This document shows, piece after piece, positions 1 through 9,547 of a stretch of DNA of 55,307 bases. The stretch's first letter is position 1, and each line of letters starts with the position of its first letter. The DNA is from Paracoccaceae bacterium (GTDB lineage: Bacteria; Pseudomonadota; Alphaproteobacteria; Rhodobacterales; Rhodobacteraceae), in the NCBI GenBank assembly GCA_026710155.1, contig JAPORQ010000028.1:1-55307 (forward strand), written 5' to 3'. Under the pieces are notes generated by a model. It worked only from the letters and a program-made list of their open reading frames with translations, was not told the origin of the DNA and did no database searches. Both the position numbers and the translations under genes were made by a program.

Positions 1-1
1 C

Positions 2-151
2 CCTGCAGGATTTGCCAGGGTCATTGGAGAGATTGGACCAACAATCCAAAGATGGTTGAAGAAGTTCTGGAACGGGCGGGAGAAACATCCAGATGATGAA
101 TGGGGCAATCTGGTTTCACTGGATTTGAAATCGTCTGGTCACTGGTTTTAA
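2..151 (+). CDS. 3' end of an unidentified gene cut by the window edge
   Basis: An open frame runs from the left edge to a TAA at 149-151 and gives a 49-residue tail ending LDLKSSGHWF. Its composition (IGEIGPTIQRWLKKFW, with amphipathic and basic stretches) looks like real protein, but I do not recognise the family. A second open frame (1-96) overlaps it, so the choice of frame is uncertain. The start lies outside the window. It sits just before the 182-bp tandem repeat, so it may be a remnant. Confidence 0.3.
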   Translation, partial: PAGFARVIGEIGPTIQRWLKKFWNGREKHPDDEWGNLVSLDLKSSGHWF

Positions 152-210
152 GAAAGTCCATTGTTTCCAGTACAAGTAATTGCAAATAAATTCCTGACCT
201 GCTGAAGTAT

Positions 211-656
211 GATGTCATTCCGGTCCTCAGTCAAATGGCAGTCAAATAAGAACACGCACTGCGACCTTGCCATGAACAGGGGTTCGGAAACCATCATCAG
301 GACCTGGCTTGCCACCGCCAGTCAAATGGCGGTCAAATGGAATGCCGTTATTGCAAGTCCCCATGGAACAAGACCCCTGAAGCCTTGAACATGATGTCAT
401 TCCGGTCCTCAGTCAAATGGCAGTCAAATAAGAACACGCACTGCGACCTTGCCATGAACAGGGGTTCGGAAACCATCATCAGGACCTGGCTTGCCACCGC
501 CAGTCAAATGGCGGTCAAATGGAATGCCGTTATTGCAAGTCCCCATGGAACAAGACCCCTGAAGCCTTGAACATGATGTCATTCCGGTCCTCAGTCAAAT
601 GGCAGTCAAATAAGAACACGCACTGCGACCTTGCCATGAACAGGGGTTCGGAAACC
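211..656. repeat. 182-bp tandem direct repeat, 2.45 copies
   Basis: Copies begin at 211, 393 and 575 with an exact period of 182 bp. Copies 1 and 2 appear identical. Copy 3 stops matching after 656, where GAAACC is followed by TGGACT. Each unit also holds two related sub-blocks built on CAGTCAAATGGCRGTCAAAT. The period is not a multiple of three, yet a short frame beginning MECRYCKSPWNKTP recurs in each unit (from 337 and 519). That could be a zinc-ribbon-like fragment or chance. The array lies immediately downstream of the AlbA_2 gene, which reads toward it. Confidence 0.9.
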
Positions 657-698
657 TGGACTGAAGAAATAAATATTTCTGATAACAAAAGAGAAGGG

Positions 699-2150
699 TT
701 ATGCCCATTTTGGTGTGTATTGGACATAACGACGACCTTGAGCAGGATCAATTTTTTTAATTACTCCCTCATTTAGGGCCGAATTAATTACCCTTGTGAC
801 CTGTGCTCGATTTCTTTTACTTATTCCAAATCTCTCCCTCAAAGTAGTATTGTTCATGGTATTCCCCTCCAAATGCATTAAACAAGTATGTTGATAACAG
901 GCTCTAACTCGTTCCTTTGGAGTGAGATCTTTGAAGTCTTTAGATGCATAAAATTTAGCTCGAAAAGATCCATCAAATTCTTCCCAAAGTGGTGGTGGTA
1001 AAATATTTAACTCAGTTTCATTAACTACTTTATCTGCACCTGTTCCAGCTTCCTCACAGAAACCTACCCTTCGCATAAATGAAGCAATTTTTTCATTTCT
1101 GGTTTGTGGTGTACTATCAATCAACCTATCAATTTCTACTAGAGACGTTCCTGGATTAGTAATTTCAATTCGGTCTTCAAAAACCTCAATTAAAATTAGG
1201 GTGTTGGTAAGATTGATATCTTGGTGAATGAGTGCATTTGCCAAAAGTTCACGTAGTGCTAAATCGGGATATACCTTTTCAGTTGTTCTTCTCCCCTGAC
1301 GAATTGTTTCTTTTGGAGGAATAATTGAATCAAGATTCTGAAGAACCTTTTGAAAACTAATTGCATATCCCTCTACAAATTCCTTGCGGTTGATAGAATT
1401 GACTCTACTTCTCCCTTGATAAATTATTAGATTTATAGATTTTCGCTCCAACTCCCTAAAATCCTTTAGGTTTTTCGCAAATAATAAGGCTCCAAGATTA
1501 GTGATGATCCATCGTTGCTTATCACCTTTTTCTATAAAGCCTTCATTTTTTAATTCTTCCAAAATCAATTCTTCACTTGAAGGTATGGGTCTCATAAAAA
1601 GGCTGTAATATGCTTCATAATGTAACAAAGCAACAACTTCTTTTGTATCTAGGCCGGTTGCAGTGGACCGTTCCTCTTGAGGTGAGGTTTTGAAATTTTC
1701 CCACATGCCCTTTTCAACCTCCGGAAAATCCAGTAGATTCCGAGTACTCGAACCAATCCTTACTTTCCTTTCTCCCTTAAAACTAATTGGAGTTGAGGTT
1801 GCCGCAGGGATTTCAAGTAGAACAATGTTTTTACAGTTAACCACACACTTTGTGAAATTAAATTGGATTGCAGGCTGAAGATTTTTAAGTAACCAAATCT
1901 TCAGTTCTTCTGTCCCAATTTTCTTTTTATCGGGATCAAAAGTGGTACCAACTATTTTTTGGGTCTTATCTTCTATACCCCAAACTACCCATCCTAAAGA
2001 CTTATTTTTTATGTTGGAACCGTTAGATATCGCTGAAATCAGCTGCCCAATCGTATTAGGATCTGAATTATTGTGTTTAAACTCAAGCCATTCGGATTCC
2101 GACTGTTCGAGTAAATCCTTAACTATTTCTTGACAACGATCATTATCCAT
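699..2150 (-). CDS. Schlafen AlbA_2 domain / ATP-binding protein
   Basis: A 483-residue cytosolic protein. The N-terminus (ESEWLEFKHNN, then GWVVWGIED at about residues 53-61) has the pattern of the Schlafen AlbA_2 domain. The middle (LALRELLANALIHQDI, EITNPGTS, GTGADKV) matches the HATPase_c_4-type ATP-binding region of COG2865 proteins. The C-terminus (LRERFGISKRNRAQVTRVI) looks like a winged helix. The family is annotated as predicted transcriptional regulators or nucleic-acid-binding proteins and is often found in accessory and defence regions. The actual role here is not known. The gene is a single transcript facing the tandem repeat, and its sequence is AT-richer than the chromosomal genes that follow. 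Confidence 0.8.
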   Translation of the reverse strand: MDNDRCQEIVKDLLEQSESEWLEFKHNNSDPNTIGQLISAISNGSNIKNKSLGWVVWGIEDKTQKIVGTTFDPDKKKIGTEELKIWLLKNLQPAIQFNFTKCVVNCKNIVLLEIPAATSTPISFKGERKVRIGSSTRNLLDFPEVEKGMWENFKTSPQEERSTATGLDTKEVVALLHYEAYYSLFMRPIPSSEELILEELKNEGFIEKGDKQRWIITNLGALLFAKNLKDFRELERKSINLIIYQGRSRVNSINRKEFVEGYAISFQKVLQNLDSIIPPKETIRQGRRTTEKVYPDLALRELLANALIHQDINLTNTLILIEVFEDRIEITNPGTSLVEIDRLIDSTPQTRNEKIASFMRRVGFCEEAGTGADKVVNETELNILPPPLWEEFDGSFRAKFYASKDFKDLTPKERVRACYQHTCLMHLEGNTMNNTTLRERFGISKRNRAQVTRVINSALNEGVIKKIDPAQGRRYVQYTPKWA

Positions 2151-2379
2151 AAGTCTGATTGCCCTTGAGAATTATTAGTTGCTTTTATTTGCAACATTTT
2201 TTGATTACTTTCTTAGGTAAAATAATTCAAGGAAGCCATAGGAATTAGTTTGTCTATCGCAATTGAAAATCATATTGGTACGCCTCTTATTTTCTTTATC
2301 AGAGATTGCCTGTTTTTCCATAAATGTTTTGCAAAACCTATAACCTCCCAAACAATCGAAAATTGAGATAATATCAAAT

Positions 2380-3228
2380 ATGCCCGAACTTCCTGAGGTA
2401 GAAACTGTTCGCAAGGGGTTGCAACAGTATATGGAGGGTCAATCCATAGGTAAGGTTGAGGTCTTCACCTCTAAGTTAAGATGGGAACTGCCAGAATCAT
2501 TTGAAAAAAACTTGAGCAACCAGACAATCACCACAATAGCCAGAAGGGGAAAGTATCTCATTCTGGAGGTCTCAAATGGACATTGTCTCATAGTTCACCT
2601 TGGCATGACCGGCAGTTTTGCGATTTTCTCGACCAACGGTTTTCCGAAATATGACAATAGTCTTAAGGACAAGCATGATCATGTGGTTTTTCATTTGGGG
2701 AATGGAACGGTAATAGCCTACAATGACCCCAGGAAATTCGGCATGATGGACCTGATACCGGAATCCAATTTGGGCATTTATCCACCATTAAAATCACTCG
2801 GTGTGGAACCGTTGGGAAACGGATTTGACGAAAAATACCTTTACACTCAGCTCAAGACAAGATCGTCACCTGTAAAAAACTTTCTATTGGATCAGAGGGT
2901 TATTGCCGGCATTGGTAATATCTATGCCAGCGAGGCACTCTGGAGAGCAGGGATTTCTCCACGCAGAAAAGCAAGCCGGATTTCCCAAAAAAAGGCTGGC
3001 ATGCTCGTTGTTGCAATTCGTGATGTCTTGAATGATGCCATTAATTCAGGAGGTTCAACCCTGAGGAATTACCGGAGTGTTGCAGGGAATCTGGGGTATT
3101 TTCAACATCAATTTTGTGTCTATGATCAGGCCGGTGAACCTTGCAAAAATGCCGATTGTAGTAGTTATATCAGAAGGATAGTTCAAACTGGTCGTTCAAC
3201 TTTTTACTGCCCCTCCTGTCAAAAGTAG
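2380..3228 (+). CDS. mutM: Formamidopyrimidine-DNA glycosylase MutM (Fpg)
   Basis: A 282-residue base-excision repair enzyme that removes oxidised purines such as 8-oxoguanine and nicks the abasic site. It begins MPELPEVETVRKGL; after Met removal Pro1 is the catalytic nucleophile and Glu2 assists. RSSPVKNFLLDQRVIAGIGN is the H2TH-type DNA-binding region. The C-terminal zinc finger has EPCKNADC and FYCPSCQK, a CxxxxC...CxxC spacing that is typical of alphaproteobacterial Fpg rather than the CxxC spacing of E. coli. Length is normal. A crotonase gene follows on the same strand 84 bp later, as in many alphaproteobacteria, although rpsT and dnaA, which often come next, are not seen here. Confidence 0.96.
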   Translation: MPELPEVETVRKGLQQYMEGQSIGKVEVFTSKLRWELPESFEKNLSNQTITTIARRGKYLILEVSNGHCLIVHLGMTGSFAIFSTNGFPKYDNSLKDKHDHVVFHLGNGTVIAYNDPRKFGMMDLIPESNLGIYPPLKSLGVEPLGNGFDEKYLYTQLKTRSSPVKNFLLDQRVIAGIGNIYASEALWRAGISPRRKASRISQKKAGMLVVAIRDVLNDAINSGGSTLRNYRSVAGNLGYFQHQFCVYDQAGEPCKNADCSSYIRRIVQTGRSTFYCPSCQK

Positions 3229-3265
3229 ACTGATCAGGATTATATGTAATTGAGATTGCCACAGA

Positions 3266-3286
3266 CTCCCCGAAATTTTAGGGGAG
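3266..3286 (+). terminator. Small stem-loop after mutM
   Basis: CTCCCC (3266-3271) pairs with GGGGAG (3281-3286) across a 9-nt A/T-rich loop. It lies between mutM and the enoyl-CoA hydratase gene. There is no clear U-run, so it could be a weak terminator or simply an intercistronic hairpin. Confidence 0.3.
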
Positions 3287-3312
3287 CATTAGAATATTTG
3301 GAGAATTGAATA

Positions 3313-4086
3313 ATGGCTTATGAAAACATCATTGTTGAAACCAAGGGAAGGGTGGGAGTAATTTCCCTTTCTGCCGGTAAATTGAATCCATTGAGCAAGC
3401 AGTTGATGCGGGAATTGATGGATGCCATGAAAACCTTTGAGGCGGATGACAATATCCTTTGCATGGTTATCTTCGGCAACGATGAAGTTTTCTGTGCAGG
3501 AGCGAATATCAAGGAATTTGCCAGTGAAAATTTCGTGGACATGTTTTCCCAGAATAGATTTGGTGAAGAAACGGAAGCTTTTCGCAATTGCCGCAAGCCA
3601 ATCATTGCTGGTGTCAACGGATATGCCCTTGGGGGCGGATGCGAATTGGCCATGAGTTGCGACATGATCGTGGCTGCGGAATCTGCTCAGTTCGGTCAAC
3701 CCGAAATACTGCTTGGGCTTATGCCGGGGCTAGGTGGTACTCAACGTCTGACCAGGGCAATAGGCAAGGCCAAGTCAATGGAAATGCATCTGGCCGGAAG
3801 AAGGATGAGCGCCCGGGAAGCCGATCAGGCAGGATTGGTTTCCAAGGTCGTACCCGACGCCGACCTGAAAGTGGAAACCATGGACATAGCCAATAAGATA
3901 TCCGAACAGCCCCCCTTGGCAGTCATGGCAATCAAGGAAGCCATCAACCAATCCGAAGAGTTGCCATTAAGGGATGGATTGTTGCTTGAAAGAAGGTTGT
4001 TTCATGCCTTGTTTGCAACCGAGGATAAAAATGAGGGTGTTAAGGCCTTTATCGAAAAGCGAAAGGCTAATTTCACGGGAAAATAA
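3313..4086 (+). CDS. Enoyl-CoA hydratase/isomerase (crotonase) family
   Basis: A 257-residue cytosolic crotonase-fold protein, predicted to hydrate trans-2-enoyl-CoA in fatty-acid or aromatic-acid beta-oxidation. The oxyanion-hole segments are present: FCAGANIKEFA (about residues 59-69) and the GYALGGGCELAMSCDM block (about 102-117). PEILLGLMPGLGGTQRL supplies the second catalytic region with its glutamate in the expected place. Length matches the family. The start ATG has a GGAG nine bases upstream. Substrate chain length cannot be read from the sequence. It is downstream of mutM. Confidence 0.9.
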   Translation: MAYENIIVETKGRVGVISLSAGKLNPLSKQLMRELMDAMKTFEADDNILCMVIFGNDEVFCAGANIKEFASENFVDMFSQNRFGEETEAFRNCRKPIIAGVNGYALGGGCELAMSCDMIVAAESAQFGQPEILLGLMPGLGGTQRLTRAIGKAKSMEMHLAGRRMSAREADQAGLVSKVVPDADLKVETMDIANKISEQPPLAVMAIKEAINQSEELPLRDGLLLERRLFHALFATEDKNEGVKAFIEKRKANFTGK

Positions 4087-4238
4087 CCTCTCTCAGAGTA
4101 TATCGGCAAGTTGCGCAGGTCAGGGTAAAACCCTGTGGAAAATAAATTGGGATTGACCCGACCTGGATGTTATTTGTGGTTATGACTTGCACGTTTGGGG
4201 TCAACATTCAAATGAGTTAAGATCGAAGTCCGTCCATT

Positions 4239-6623
4239 ATGGGAACCAATACCATCAGTTTTCATGTCAGGGGCATGAATTGTTCGGCTTGTGCCGAACG
4301 ACTTGAGAAATCCCTTCAAAAATCCGAGAATGTGATATCAGCCTCGGTCAGTTTTGCCCTTGAGACTGCCAATCTGGAATTCCATGAAATCATTACCCTG
4401 AAGAAAATCCAGAAAAGGGTAAGGGATGCCGGATTTGAGGTTGTGACCGAAACACATCAATTTGCATTGCCCAAGGAATGTTCACAAGGTGAAATCAAAT
4501 CCCTGATGGATGCCCTAAAAGATACCCAAGGGATCGTTGATGTATCATCATCCAACTCGAATTCCCGTTTGAAGGTAGTCGGCATCAGCCATGCCACAAG
4601 CAAAAGCCTCATATTGGATATTGCCCATGACAAGGGAATATCTCTCGGGTTGCTTGCCGACAGTGATCATAAACCGATTAATGCCGGCAATATCCTGAAG
4701 AATGAATTTATCAAGGTTTTATTGGCAGCAATACTTACCTTGCCCTTTTTCCTGATAATGCTGTTCAGCCAATTGGGGTTGCAAAGTCAGGTGAATGGTT
4801 TGTTTACTCCTTTGTTACAGGGTATGGCGGCAACCTTTATTTTGCTTGTATTAGGTGCCGGTTTCTTCAAGGGATGCTATTTTGCCCTTCGCCAGGCAAG
4901 TGCAAACATGGAAGTCCTGGTTGTCCTTGGTTCTTCAACTGCGTGCCTATTCAGTTGGTACCAGATAATCACGGGTGAACAGTCCACACATTATTATTTC
5001 GAAACAACAGCATTCATCATCACTTTTGTTCTGATAGGCAAATACCTGGAGAACCGCACCAAAAGCAAGGTTGCCGATGCCATTACCGACCTCATGGCCC
5101 TCCAACCTGAAAAAGCTCTATTGGTCACGGATGGAGGTCATACGAGGTCACTTCCGGCAAGTGAAATCCAAGTCGGTGATGTCCTGCTTTGTCAGGCAGG
5201 ACAGAAAATACCTGTTGATGGAGAGATAATCAAGGGATCAGCGGAAGTTGATGAGGCGATGATCTCGGGAGAGAGCTTGCCCATGCTCAAGAATATCGGT
5301 TCCAAGGTAATTGCTGGGTCTATCAATTGTGATGGAATGATTCACATCAAGGCAGAGGCAATCGGTGAGGAAGCCACACTTGCACGCCTGATCAGGTTTA
5401 TTGAAGAAGCCCATGCCAGAAAAGCCAGAATCTATCCACTTGTGGATAAAGTCAGCAATATTTTTGTCCCTGCTGTTTTGGCTCTATCACTTGTATCGCT
5501 TATATTCTGGTTGTTTTCCGGAGTGGGATTTGAACTTGCGCTGATCAATGCCGTATCGGTCCTTGTCATTGCCTGTCCTTGTGCCCTGGGCCTGGCTACA
5601 CCTACGGCAATAATGGCAGGTACCAGCCTGGCAGCAAGAAAGGGCATCTTGATCAGGGACAGTGAAATGTTGCAAAAAGCACGCTCATTAACCTATCTTG
5701 TGTTTGATAAAACCGGAACCCTTACCACCGGAAAACCAAAGATTGACAAGATCTATCCTCTTTCACCCTGCCATAACACCAACCAAATGGTTGCCTTGGC
5801 AGCGTCCCTTCAACAGGGAAGTTCACATCCGATAGCAAAAGCCATTATTGATGAGGCCCAAAAACTCAATTGTTCCGTTGAACCGGTAGACAAGTTTCAA
5901 AATCATGTCGGCTTGGGAGTGGAAGGGGAAGTGTCAAGCGGTAAATACCTGCTGGGGAGTTTTAATTTGTTCCACAAATTTGGCTTTGAGATAGACACAA
6001 AACTTTTCAAGAATGCCGAACCCCAAGTTATGTTGGGCAAGGTTGAAAATGATGGATTGCACCTGATTGGTGGGTTTTCAATCCATGATGAGGTCAGGCC
6101 GCAATCTTCCGAAGCAATACAATTTCTCAAGGATGACGGGTTGGAGGTTATGATACTTTCAGGTGACTCGGAAGGATCAGTGGGCAAGGTGGCGGATTTG
6201 ACCGGGGTAAGTCGATTTGTGGCCAAGGCAGATCCGGTTGCCAAAATCCGGGAAATTAAGGAATTGACAAGTAAGGGTAATATTGTTGGAATGGTTGGGG
6301 ATGGCATAAATGACTCACCGGCTCTGGCACATGCCCATGTGGGTTTTGCCATGGGGTCTGGAACGGATGTTGCCATGAACAGTTCAGGCATAATCCTGAT
6401 GAGATCAGATCCCGGATTGGTTGCCATGGCAATCAGGGTCAGCAGGTTAACATTTCGCAAAATCAAGCAGAATCTGTTTTGGGCATTCATCTACAATGTC
6501 GTTGCCCTTCCGCTGGCAGCAATGGGATTCCTTAATCCGGGCCTGGCAGCGGGTGCCATGGCCCTTTCAAGCCTGTGTGTCGTTTCCAATTCCCTTTTTC
6601 TGAAATTCAGCAGGGTGAGATAG
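4239..6623 (+). CDS. copA: Copper-translocating P1B-type ATPase
   Basis: A 794-residue inner-membrane pump predicted to export Cu(I) from the cytoplasm. The N-terminal heavy-metal-associated domain carries GMNCSAC (Cys15 and Cys18). A second ferredoxin-like stretch (about residues 75-145) has no CxxC and looks like a degenerate second metal-binding domain. Eight membrane segments are expected. The transmembrane metal site CPCALGLATP starts near Cys446. The phosphorylation motif DKTGTL is at Asp490, with the P1B-specific histidine in GSSHPIAKA and GDGINDSPAL near residues 687-696. No copper-responsive regulator or chaperone gene is adjacent, so regulation is not evident. Confidence 0.93.
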   Translation: MGTNTISFHVRGMNCSACAERLEKSLQKSENVISASVSFALETANLEFHEIITLKKIQKRVRDAGFEVVTETHQFALPKECSQGEIKSLMDALKDTQGIVDVSSSNSNSRLKVVGISHATSKSLILDIAHDKGISLGLLADSDHKPINAGNILKNEFIKVLLAAILTLPFFLIMLFSQLGLQSQVNGLFTPLLQGMAATFILLVLGAGFFKGCYFALRQASANMEVLVVLGSSTACLFSWYQIITGEQSTHYYFETTAFIITFVLIGKYLENRTKSKVADAITDLMALQPEKALLVTDGGHTRSLPASEIQVGDVLLCQAGQKIPVDGEIIKGSAEVDEAMISGESLPMLKNIGSKVIAGSINCDGMIHIKAEAIGEEATLARLIRFIEEAHARKARIYPLVDKVSNIFVPAVLALSLVSLIFWLFSGVGFELALINAVSVLVIACPCALGLATPTAIMAGTSLAARKGILIRDSEMLQKARSLTYLVFDKTGTLTTGKPKIDKIYPLSPCHNTNQMVALAASLQQGSSHPIAKAIIDEAQKLNCSVEPVDKFQNHVGLGVEGEVSSGKYLLGSFNLFHKFGFEIDTKLFKNAEPQVMLGKVENDGLHLIGGFSIHDEVRPQSSEAIQFLKDDGLEVMILSGDSEGSVGKVADLTGVSRFVAKADPVAKIREIKELTSKGNIVGMVGDGINDSPALAHAHVGFAMGSGTDVAMNSSGIILMRSDPGLVAMAIRVSRLTFRKIKQNLFWAFIYNVVALPLAAMGFLNPGLAAGAMALSSLCVVSNSLFLKFSRVR

Positions 6624-6756
6624 AATTTCTCAGATTCTGGCCAAACAAGTTTCCAATGTTCAATCAAATGGAAAATTTTGTTGTGAAAATTGGCAAGAAT
6701 AATTTATTTGATTTTGCTAACGATAAAACGGCAAGGAATTTATTTTGGAGCAATTG

Positions 6757-9033
6757 ATGAGTATTGAAAAAGAGACACCTCCCCTCAAGAAGGCTGCCTT
6801 GCATTACCATGAGTTCCCCAGGCCGGGTAAACTGGAAATAAGACCGACAAAACCAATGGCTACGGGCAGAGACCTGTCACTCGCATATTCCCCGGGGGTG
6901 GCCGAGGCTTGTCTTGAAATCAAGCAGGATCCCATGAAATCGGCCCAGTACACGGCCCGCGGCAATCTGGTTGCCGTGGTCTCAAACGGATCGGCGGTAT
7001 TGGGATTGGGCAATATCGGTGGTCTGGCTGCCAAACCGGTCATGGAAGGGAAAGCGGTACTGTTCAAGAAGTTTGCCAACCTGGACTGTTTCGATATCGA
7101 GGTCAATGAAAGCGATCCAAAAAAACTTGCCGAGACAATCATGAAACTGGAACCGACCTTCGGAGCAATCAATCTGGAGGACATCAAGGCACCGGATTGC
7201 TTTGAAGTGGAGAAATTGTGCATTGAAAACATGAACATTCCGGTTTTCCATGATGACCAGCATGGAACGGCAATTGTTGTTGCGGCTGCCACAATCAACG
7301 CTCTCATCGTATCAAGCAAGAATATTGAAACCCTGAAAATTGTTGCCTTGGGGGCCGGAGCTGCTGGAATTGCCTGTCTGGACATGCTGATTGCACTCGG
7401 AGCAAGAAAGGAAAACATGATCCTTTGTGACAGCAGGGGAGTCGTTAACAAAAAGCGTGAGGATCTGACTCCGGAAAAAAGGAGATTCGCTCAGGACACC
7501 ACCAAAACCACCCTCGAACAGGTTATGGTTGGTGTCGATTTTTTTCTGGGGCTATCTGGCCCCAATCTGGTAAGCCAGGACATGATCAAGAGCATGGCCA
7601 GCCAGCCGATGGTGTTCACCCTGGCCAATCCAGATCCTGAAATCTGGCCCAATGAAGTCCTGGAAGTTGCACCAGATGCATTGATTACGACCGGGCGGTC
7701 GGATTATTCCAATCAGGTCAATAATGTCCTTTGCTTTCCATTCATTTTCAGGGGAGCCATGGATGTCGGGGCCACCGCCATCAATTACGAAATGAAACTT
7801 GCCTGTGCAGAAGCCATCGCCAAGCTGGCCAGAACAACAACATCGGAAGAGGTTGGATTGGCCTACACGGGAGAAAACCTGACCTTTGGACGGGAATACC
7901 TGATTCCCAAGCCCTTTGATCCAAGGTTGCTTTCACATGTGGCAAGTTCAGTTGCCCATTCAGCCATGATCTCCGGTGTGGCAACAAGGCCCAGGGATGT
8001 GGACGAATACAAGGCCCATCTGGAGAGCCAGGTTTACAAATCAAGCATGATCATGCGACCGGTATTTGATGTTGCAAGGTCTGATCGAAGAAGGGTTGTT
8101 TTTGCAGAGGGTGAGGACCAACGGGTTCTCTATGCGGTGCAAAGTCTCAAGGAAGAACACAATACCAGGCCAATTCTGGTAGGTCGTCCGGAAGTCATAG
8201 CCCAAAGGATCGAGCGGGCGGGCCTTTCCCTGACACCCGACAGGGATTTTGACATGGTCAATCCACTGAGTGATCACAGGTTTCCTGAGTATTGGGGTGA
8301 TTACCACGATCTGGTCGGGAGAAAGGGTGTTTCCCCCTATTTGGCCAGAACCATTGTCCGTTCCAATACGACGGTCATATCAGCACTGATGGTTCATCGG
8401 GGTGAAGCACAAAGCATGATTTGTGGTACGGAAGGGCAGTATTTGTGGCACCTCAAATACATTGACCAAATTCTTGGCAAGGACGGGTTGTCACCAGTTG
8501 GAGCCATGTCCCTTATCATATTTGATGGGGGCATGCTCTTCATTGCCGATACACATGTCCATCCTGATCCCACGGCTGAGGAAATTTCAGAAACCGTGAT
8601 TGCAGCAGCCCGCCACGTAAAGCGATTTGGCATTGATCCCAAGATAGCGATTTGCTCAGATTCCCAGTTTGGCAATCTTGACAGCCATTCGGGACGTTTG
8701 ACACGAGATGCCTTGGCACTGCTGGACCAGCAGCACCTTGATTTTGAATATGAGGGGGAGATGAATTCCGATACCGCGCTCAATGAAGAATTGCGCAACG
8801 ATATTCTGCCAAAATCCCGTCTTTCGGGCAAGGCCAATACACTGATTTATTCCAGTACCGTTGGTGCAGGCGCTGCCAGAAACCTTCTCAAAAGTGTTTC
8901 CGACGGTATTGAGGTTGGGCCCATTTTAATGGGCATGGGCAACAAATCGCATATTGTAACACCTGCTGTAACTGCCCGAGGGTTGTACAATATTGCTTCC
9001 CTGGCCATGATGCCTGTTGCCAGTTATGGTTAA
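6757..9033 (+). CDS. maeB: NADP-dependent malic enzyme with C-terminal phosphotransacetylase-like domain
   Basis: A 758-residue cytosolic enzyme that oxidatively decarboxylates malate to pyruvate. The first 430 or so residues form the malic enzyme: LAYSPGVAEACLEI, NIPVFHDDQHGTAIV (metal-binding region) and the nucleotide-binding stretch VALGAGAAGIAC. The C-terminal 320 residues resemble phosphate acetyltransferase; in MaeB proteins this part is generally regulatory (acetyl-CoA sensing). I chose ATG 6757 because GGAG (6747-6750) lies six bases before it; an upstream in-frame TTG at 6745 overlaps that ribosome-binding site. The full fusion length is typical of proteobacterial MaeB. Confidence 0.95.
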   Translation: MSIEKETPPLKKAALHYHEFPRPGKLEIRPTKPMATGRDLSLAYSPGVAEACLEIKQDPMKSAQYTARGNLVAVVSNGSAVLGLGNIGGLAAKPVMEGKAVLFKKFANLDCFDIEVNESDPKKLAETIMKLEPTFGAINLEDIKAPDCFEVEKLCIENMNIPVFHDDQHGTAIVVAAATINALIVSSKNIETLKIVALGAGAAGIACLDMLIALGARKENMILCDSRGVVNKKREDLTPEKRRFAQDTTKTTLEQVMVGVDFFLGLSGPNLVSQDMIKSMASQPMVFTLANPDPEIWPNEVLEVAPDALITTGRSDYSNQVNNVLCFPFIFRGAMDVGATAINYEMKLACAEAIAKLARTTTSEEVGLAYTGENLTFGREYLIPKPFDPRLLSHVASSVAHSAMISGVATRPRDVDEYKAHLESQVYKSSMIMRPVFDVARSDRRRVVFAEGEDQRVLYAVQSLKEEHNTRPILVGRPEVIAQRIERAGLSLTPDRDFDMVNPLSDHRFPEYWGDYHDLVGRKGVSPYLARTIVRSNTTVISALMVHRGEAQSMICGTEGQYLWHLKYIDQILGKDGLSPVGAMSLIIFDGGMLFIADTHVHPDPTAEEISETVIAAARHVKRFGIDPKIAICSDSQFGNLDSHSGRLTRDALALLDQQHLDFEYEGEMNSDTALNEELRNDILPKSRLSGKANTLIYSSTVGAGAARNLLKSVSDGIEVGPILMGMGNKSHIVTPAVTARGLYNIASLAMMPVASYG

Positions 9034-9071
9034 ATCTGGCAGATGATGGATAACCAAAGAAAGGATTGGAC

Positions 9072-9413
9072 ATGAAAGGATTTCTGACCACACATGTTCT
9101 GGATACTGCCAGGGGTCAACCGGCAGCTGGGTTGAGGATTGCCCTATCCAGAATCACCTCGAACGGAAACCCGCCCATTCGGGAAATGATGACAAACAGT
9201 GATGGCAGGACCGGTTCACCGATTCTGACCGAAGAGGAATTCGTGTTGGGAGAATACGAATTGATTTTTCATGCTGGGGAGTATTTCAGGGATCTGGGCA
9301 TCAAGGGGTTTTATGACAAAATTCCCATCCGCTTCAAACTGATGGAAACCTCGCATTACCATGTCCCCCTTCTGCTTTCCCCCTTTGGTTATTCGACCTA
9401 CAGGGGCAGTTGA
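9072..9413 (+). CDS. uraH: 5-hydroxyisourate hydrolase (transthyretin-related protein)
   Basis: A 113-residue protein that hydrolyses 5-hydroxyisourate, the product of urate oxidation, to OHCU. The N-terminal LTTHVLDTARGQPAAGL and the C-terminal signature ending YSTYRGS are the conserved catalytic ends of this family (His, Arg and the C-terminal YRGS). There is no signal peptide, so it should be cytosolic. Start ATG 9072 has AAAGGA seven bases upstream. It is followed by an NMT1-type ABC importer and then puuD, which supplies its substrate, so the context supports the assignment strongly. Confidence 0.94.
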   Translation: MKGFLTTHVLDTARGQPAAGLRIALSRITSNGNPPIREMMTNSDGRTGSPILTEEEFVLGEYELIFHAGEYFRDLGIKGFYDKIPIRFKLMETSHYHVPLLLSPFGYSTYRGS

Positions 9414-9458
9414 GGCAATTTGAATCAGCTGGTTTCCCCAGAATCATTTGATTGGCTG

Positions 9459-9479
9459 ATAAAACCATCGAGGTTTTAT
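9459..9479 (+). terminator. Possible terminator after uraH
   Basis: ATAAAACC (9459-9466) and GGTTTTAT (9472-9479) form a perfect 8-bp stem with a 5-nt loop, between uraH and the binding-protein gene. The stem is A/T-rich and the trailing U-run is short, so termination strength is doubtful. Confidence 0.35.
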
Positions 9480-9547
9480 TGATTTGAACCTATTCCATCA
9501 TACTTTATAATTCAAAACAATTTTTCTGGATAATTATGGAGTTTCTC

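Noticed and set aside
337-776. Recurring frame MECRYCKSPWNKTP in the tandem repeat as a zinc-ribbon transposase head
   Set aside because: It is short, the repeat period is not a multiple of three and no continuation of a transposase is found. Kept as a note on the repeat only.
2205-2414. Minus-strand frame overlapping the mutM start
   Set aside because: It is complementary to the strongly supported MutM N-terminus and lacks coding character elsewhere.
9414-9547. A TPP riboswitch before the NMT1-type binding-protein gene
   Set aside because: The conserved CUGAGA and related thi-box elements are not present. Only a terminator-like hairpin is seen.
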